Virus record (IMG/VR): IMGVR_UViG_3300038825_001129
Coordinates: 1 to 52,483 of that record
Direction: 5' to 3' (one strand)
DNA: 52,483 bases
Origin: a virus
The notes beneath the pieces are model-generated. The model did not search any database. It had not been told where the DNA came from and saw only the letters and a program-made list of their open reading frames with translations. This document shows positions 48,728 to 52,483 of the stretch, in pieces. Numbering within the stretch: position 1 is the first letter of the stretch; the number at the start of each line of letters is the position of its first letter. Both the position numbers and the translations under genes were made by a program.

Positions 48728-50218
48728 ATGGCAATAAATTTTTTAAATAACGTAGACTTTAATCTTAACCAGTTAAAAAAACTGGTTATAGATAATGAGA
48801 TAAATGACGCTGCGGCAGGGTCTGGTGTTGCGGGTCAAATATATTATAACAGTACAAGTAATATAATTAAATTTTATAATGGATCCTCTTGGTCAGAAGT
48901 AGGCGGTGGTGTTACTACTGTCACAACTACAGATGGTACTTTTATTAATTTAACACCTAATACCGCAACCTCTGGAGCTGTAACGGTAACTGCAGATCTT
49001 TCTGCAACAGGTACAGCTGGTAATACAACTTTTCTACGAGGTGATAACGCTTGGGCAATACCCGCTGGAACTTATAATTTTGAAATAAAAGGAGATGCGG
49101 TTGGAACCACAACTGTAGAGTCTGGACAAACAGTAGCTATACTTGGCGGAAGTAACATTACAGCTACTCTATCTACTAGAACAGTAACTATAGATTATAC
49201 TGGTGGAACAGGATCAATGTCTACTTGGAGACTTGCTGCAGATGGTGGAACAACTAAAACTATTGACGATGGTGAAGTTGTTTCTATAGATGGAGGAACG
49301 CATATAGACACCGAAGTTGGAGGAAGTGATACAGCTCCAACAATTACTATATCTACAGATGCTACAAGCGCAAGCACAGCTAGCAAATTAATGTCAAGAG
49401 ATGCTAGTGGTTTTAGTAATGTAGCGACACCAGCTTCAGGAGATAGCTCTACTAAAATAGCTACCACAGCGTTTGTTCAAGCTGCACTTACTGGTTTATT
49501 AGAGTTTAAAGGTGGTTTTAATGCTAACACTGGTGCTATAGTTGGTGGTGGTAATCTAACAAGTGGTGCATCAAGAGTTGCAATTGCAGTTGGTGATTAC
49601 TATGTTGTAACGGTTGCTGGTAATTTTTTCGGAAACACTGCAACACCATTAACACCAGGAGATTCAGTTATAGTTCAAACAGCTGCGGCTGAAGGAGCTT
49701 CTACTGAAAGTGATTTTATAGTTGTACAGTCTGATACTGATTTAGCTACACTTACAACAGTTGGTATAGGTAATGTGAACGCATCGGCAACTTCAGGTAT
49801 AGATGTTTCATACACTTCAGGTACCGCAAATCTGGTTATAGATGTAAACGAAGTTTCAGCTTCTACAGATACTCCAAATAAAATATTAGGTACAGATCAA
49901 AGCAACAATACTAAAACGTTTACAGAAGCAGAGTTTTTTCAATTTAGATTTAAAAAGCTTTCTTTAGATTCATCAAATGCGGCAATAACAAGAACTACTC
50001 CTGTTGGATTAACAGAATACACTATAGATCCAAGTAATGCTGCTGCTTTTGGTGGTACTGCTTCCGCTTTAAATATATCTGTTGAAGTGTTAGACAACAG
50101 CGATGGTCGTACTGTATATGCTGATATAACTAGATCAGATGCTGCAGAGTTAAAAATTATATTTACTGGAGCAGTAACAGATGGATCTTACGATGTACTT
50201 TTGACTAACTTAGGATAA
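48728..50218 (+). CDS. Tail fibre protein, 496 aa
   Basis: Starts MAINFLNNVDFNLNQLKKLV, then GSGVAGQIYYNSTSNIIKFY. Mostly Gly/Thr/Ser beta, with GDNAWAIPAGTYNFEIKGDA and repeats such as TATLSTRTVTIDYTGGTGSM. The middle has KIATTAFVQAALTGLLEFKG, known from fibres of marine phages (TTAFVxxAL). The end is a beta domain with LTEYTIDPSNAAAFGGTASA. N-terminus MAINFLNN is the same as in the large fibre, so both probably anchor at the same site. Confidence 0.75.
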   Translation: MAINFLNNVDFNLNQLKKLVIDNEINDAAAGSGVAGQIYYNSTSNIIKFYNGSSWSEVGGGVTTVTTTDGTFINLTPNTATSGAVTVTADLSATGTAGNTTFLRGDNAWAIPAGTYNFEIKGDAVGTTTVESGQTVAILGGSNITATLSTRTVTIDYTGGTGSMSTWRLAADGGTTKTIDDGEVVSIDGGTHIDTEVGGSDTAPTITISTDATSASTASKLMSRDASGFSNVATPASGDSSTKIATTAFVQAALTGLLEFKGGFNANTGAIVGGGNLTSGASRVAIAVGDYYVVTVAGNFFGNTATPLTPGDSVIVQTAAAEGASTESDFIVVQSDTDLATLTTVGIGNVNASATSGIDVSYTSGTANLVIDVNEVSASTDTPNKILGTDQSNNTKTFTEAEFFQFRFKKLSLDSSNAAITRTTPVGLTEYTIDPSNAAAFGGTASALNISVEVLDNSDGRTVYADITRSDAAELKIIFTGAVTDGSYDVLLTNLG

Positions 50219-50240
50219 TAATTTAATAAAATAAAGCTAT

Positions 50241-52483
50241 ATGGCTATCAATTTTTTAAACAACCCCAAGGTAGGAGATAACGTTAAAATTGAAGTTGGT
50301 GATTCATCGGATTTAACAATATTCCACGATGGAAATAGTATTATAAGAAATACTGTTGGAGATTTATATATTGATAATTATGCAGATGATAAAGATATAA
50401 TCTTTAGAAGTGATGATGGTTCAGGAAGTCAAACAGCGTATATAACAATAGATGGTAGTGATGTTTTAACTAAAATGCACAAGAGTGTAAGGCATTTAGA
50501 TGGTGTTAAGGCTTTGTTTGGTGCTTCTGATGACCTACAGATTTATCACGATGGAAGTAATAGTTACATTTCAGATGTAGGTACAGGAGAATTGTTAATC
50601 AGAAGCAATTTAGTTGCAATACAAAACGCAGCAGGAACAGAAAATATGGCGAAGTTTGATGATGATGCAGGGGTAAAACTTTTCTATGATGATTCACAAA
50701 AATTTGAAACCACAAGTTCAGGGGTTAAGGTTACTTCAGAAGGTTATCAAATAAATATAGAAGATAGTAGTAGTGGAAATATAAGCGAAATACTTACATC
50801 TAATAATGCTATGGGCTTTTTTGCAGACAGAGCAAATTCTGTAGCAAGTACATCAATGATATTTAGCGTTGATAATACAACAGCATTAACTATTGATGAT
50901 TCACAAAACGCAACTTTTTCAGGAGCTGTAACGATAGATTCTTCAACTGCAACTTTAAATATAAAAGGTTCAGATACAGGCGCAAGTTTAATAAACTTTG
51001 CAGATGCCTCTGATGGTAATGTTGGTAGAATTTATTATGACCATACAAGTAACTTTATGCAGTTTAAAGTTAATGATACTGAAAAAATGCGTATTACCAG
51101 TGCGGGTAATGTAGGAATTGGAGAAGCTAGCGTTGATGCAAGGTTACACATTACAACAGCAACTGCAGGTTTAGTAAATCAAAAGTTTGAAAGTGCTGGT
51201 TCAGCAGCTTGGAGACTTGGTATACCTGCTAGTCAAACTTATTTTGCTTTTGACAATGCTAATGATAATTTATCATCACCTAAGCTTATTATCAGTAGCT
51301 CAGGAAACTTAGGTATTGGAACTACATCTGCTACAAACAAGCTTACGATTTCAGACAACTCAGCTCAAATTCTTTTAATAGATACTTCTACAAGTAACAA
51401 AGGAGAAATAGAAATTGGCGATGCTGATTTTACTTTTAATTTAGACAGAGACGGTGGTATATCTAGTGGTAAGTTTGCTTGGAGAATAGATGACATAACT
51501 AGGATGGAACTTGGTCTTGATTCTGGTGACTTAGGTCAATTAAGATTAAATGAATACGGATCTGGAAATATAACAGGTACAGCCACTAAGCTTTTGGGTG
51601 TTGATGAAAATGGTTATATTATAGAAGAAAGCACTTCTGGCGGTGGTACAGTAACTGGAACAGGCGCTGCTACAAGGGTTGCTTTTTGGTCAGGCACTTC
51701 AGCGTTGTCAAGTGATGCAAATCTTTATTGGGATAATACTAATGATAGATTAGGAATTGGGACTACTAGTCCTGACACTTTGCTTGAGTTAAAAGGAACA
51801 AATCCTATATTGACAGTTAGAGATAATACTACTGCATTATCAGATGCTAATGCAACTTTAAGACTTGCTGAATCAGGAGCTAATGACACTTTAGGTAACT
51901 ATTGGGATTTAAAAATGGCACCTGAAGCAGTAGGAGGAAGTACAAATTTTGCTATTACAAATAGCACGATAGGAAATGCTTTTTATATAAATTATGAAGG
52001 CAACGTAGGAATTGGTACTACTTCTCCTACAGTGAAACTTGCAGTAGAACAAAATGTCAATTCTTCAGCAAGTATACTAGTAAGTAATCCTAATACTGGA
52101 ACAGGAGCAAGGTCTAACTTAATTCTTACATCAGACGCTGCAAGAATTGATATGTATGCTACTTCATCAACTTACAATGGAGTTTCAAGCTGGACAGACG
52201 CGGGTGTAATAACTACAAGTAGTGCAACAAGCGGTGGTTTAATATTAAATGCTCAATCTGGTGATATTAAGTTTCAACAAGGAACTTCTGAAAAGATGCG
52301 TATCAACAGCTCAGGAAATGTGGGAATTGGAACTACTTCTCCTAGTTATAGATTAACTGTTAACGACTCAACTGCAAACGGAAGAGGTATTCAAGTAGTT
52401 CAAAGTGCAACTTCAGGAACTAACTATGGTATTCAAGGTGGTGCTTATGGTTCAGGAGCAACAAAAAACATAGGATTATCAAT
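50241..52483 (+). CDS. Large tail fibre/adhesin, N-terminal part (continues at base 1)
   Basis: ATG at 50241 opens a frame without stop to the window end: 747 codons plus two bases, which join base 1 to make ATT and continue to the stop at 1150, total 1130 residues. Starts MAINFLNNPKVGDNVKIEVG, followed by repeated strands of the DLQIYHDGSNSYI type. Contains five copies of the G-N-V-G-I-G-T-T-S-P type repeat here (about nt 51107, 51300, 51750, 52006, 52314) and four more in the left part. EKMRI precedes several of them. Typical trimeric receptor-binding fibre of a marine phage. Confidence 0.8.
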   Translation, partial: MAINFLNNPKVGDNVKIEVGDSSDLTIFHDGNSIIRNTVGDLYIDNYADDKDIIFRSDDGSGSQTAYITIDGSDVLTKMHKSVRHLDGVKALFGASDDLQIYHDGSNSYISDVGTGELLIRSNLVAIQNAAGTENMAKFDDDAGVKLFYDDSQKFETTSSGVKVTSEGYQINIEDSSSGNISEILTSNNAMGFFADRANSVASTSMIFSVDNTTALTIDDSQNATFSGAVTIDSSTATLNIKGSDTGASLINFADASDGNVGRIYYDHTSNFMQFKVNDTEKMRITSAGNVGIGEASVDARLHITTATAGLVNQKFESAGSAAWRLGIPASQTYFAFDNANDNLSSPKLIISSSGNLGIGTTSATNKLTISDNSAQILLIDTSTSNKGEIEIGDADFTFNLDRDGGISSGKFAWRIDDITRMELGLDSGDLGQLRLNEYGSGNITGTATKLLGVDENGYIIEESTSGGGTVTGTGAATRVAFWSGTSALSSDANLYWDNTNDRLGIGTTSPDTLLELKGTNPILTVRDNTTALSDANATLRLAESGANDTLGNYWDLKMAPEAVGGSTNFAITNSTIGNAFYINYEGNVGIGTTSPTVKLAVEQNVNSSASILVSNPNTGTGARSNLILTSDAARIDMYATSSTYNGVSSWTDAGVITTSSATSGGLILNAQSGDIKFQQGTSEKMRINSSGNVGIGTTSPSYRLTVNDSTANGRGIQVVQSATSGTNYGIQGGAYGSGATKNIGLS

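Noticed and set aside
51080-52483. Regular repeats as a CRISPR array
   Set aside because: Repeats are unequal in spacing, in frame, and code for a recurring fibre motif. No cas genes are present.
1-52483. tRNA genes, integrase, repressor, DNA polymerase, RNA polymerase
   Set aside because: I looked for their motifs in all open frames and gaps and found none. Divergent versions cannot be excluded without profile searches.

Overview
The window looks like the complete genome of a lytic, tailed, podovirus-like phage of a marine Bacteroidetes (flavobacterial) host. Evidence for the host: AT-rich DNA, many copies of the Bacteroidetes sigma-ABfA-type -7 promoter element TAnnTTTG, almost no Shine-Dalgarno sequences, and small protein families that I know from marine flavophages. 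The molecule is probably circular or circularly permuted: the open reading frame starting at 50241 runs off the right end and continues in frame into the left end, stopping at 1150, which gives one 1130-residue tail-fibre protein. No integrase, repressor, tRNA, CRISPR array or insertion sequence was found.

Layout. There are two divergent arms that start at about 38.55 kb. The rightward (+) arm runs from 38580 through the window end to 23092 and is late/structural: a cluster of small basic proteins (38580-39893), a conserved tail protein (40359), small genes, a GroES-like protein, a putative small terminase, TerL (43075), portal (45213), then the tail-fibre cluster (47670 to 52483 and 1 to 1150). 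It goes on to a transglycosylase (2046), scaffold (4213), major capsid protein (5401), connector/ring proteins (7793, 8524), a 1690-residue tail nozzle or 'muzzle' protein (9271), three internal virion/ejection proteins (14363, 15374, 17208) and a lysis-associated cassette with holin-like, thioredoxin-like and unimolecular-spanin-like genes (21743-23092). A MarR-like winged-helix gene (39880-40329) is the only leftward gene inside this arm.

The leftward (-) arm runs from 38537 down to 23157 and is early/replicative: a DUF5675 peptidase-like gene, HNH nuclease, a 0.9-kb gene-free region with short repeats and hairpins (36559-37492), a dozen small genes of unknown role, a C5 cytosine methyltransferase, a DUF1599-type nucleotide-modification protein, an ERF annealing protein, a RecE-like exonuclease, an SSB-like protein, a DnaA-domain-IV-like protein, a primase-helicase, RusA-like and PD-(D/E)XK nucleases, a GT-B glycosyltransferase and a papain-like protein. 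No DNA or RNA polymerase gene is visible, so host polymerases are presumably used. The arms converge on a bidirectional terminator at 23.1 kb.

Notable points: (1) a short motif Y-x-x-G-G-x-[V/I] recurs in linkers or termini of five predicted virion-associated proteins, which could be a processing or packaging tag; (2) a promoter arrangement TAnnTTTG-N4/5-ATG recurs, implying leaderless late mRNAs; (3) the non-coding region at 36.6-37.5 kb carries iteron-like repeats and a run of hairpins; (4) the head-tail gene order resembles that of crAss-like phages in a genome about half their size.
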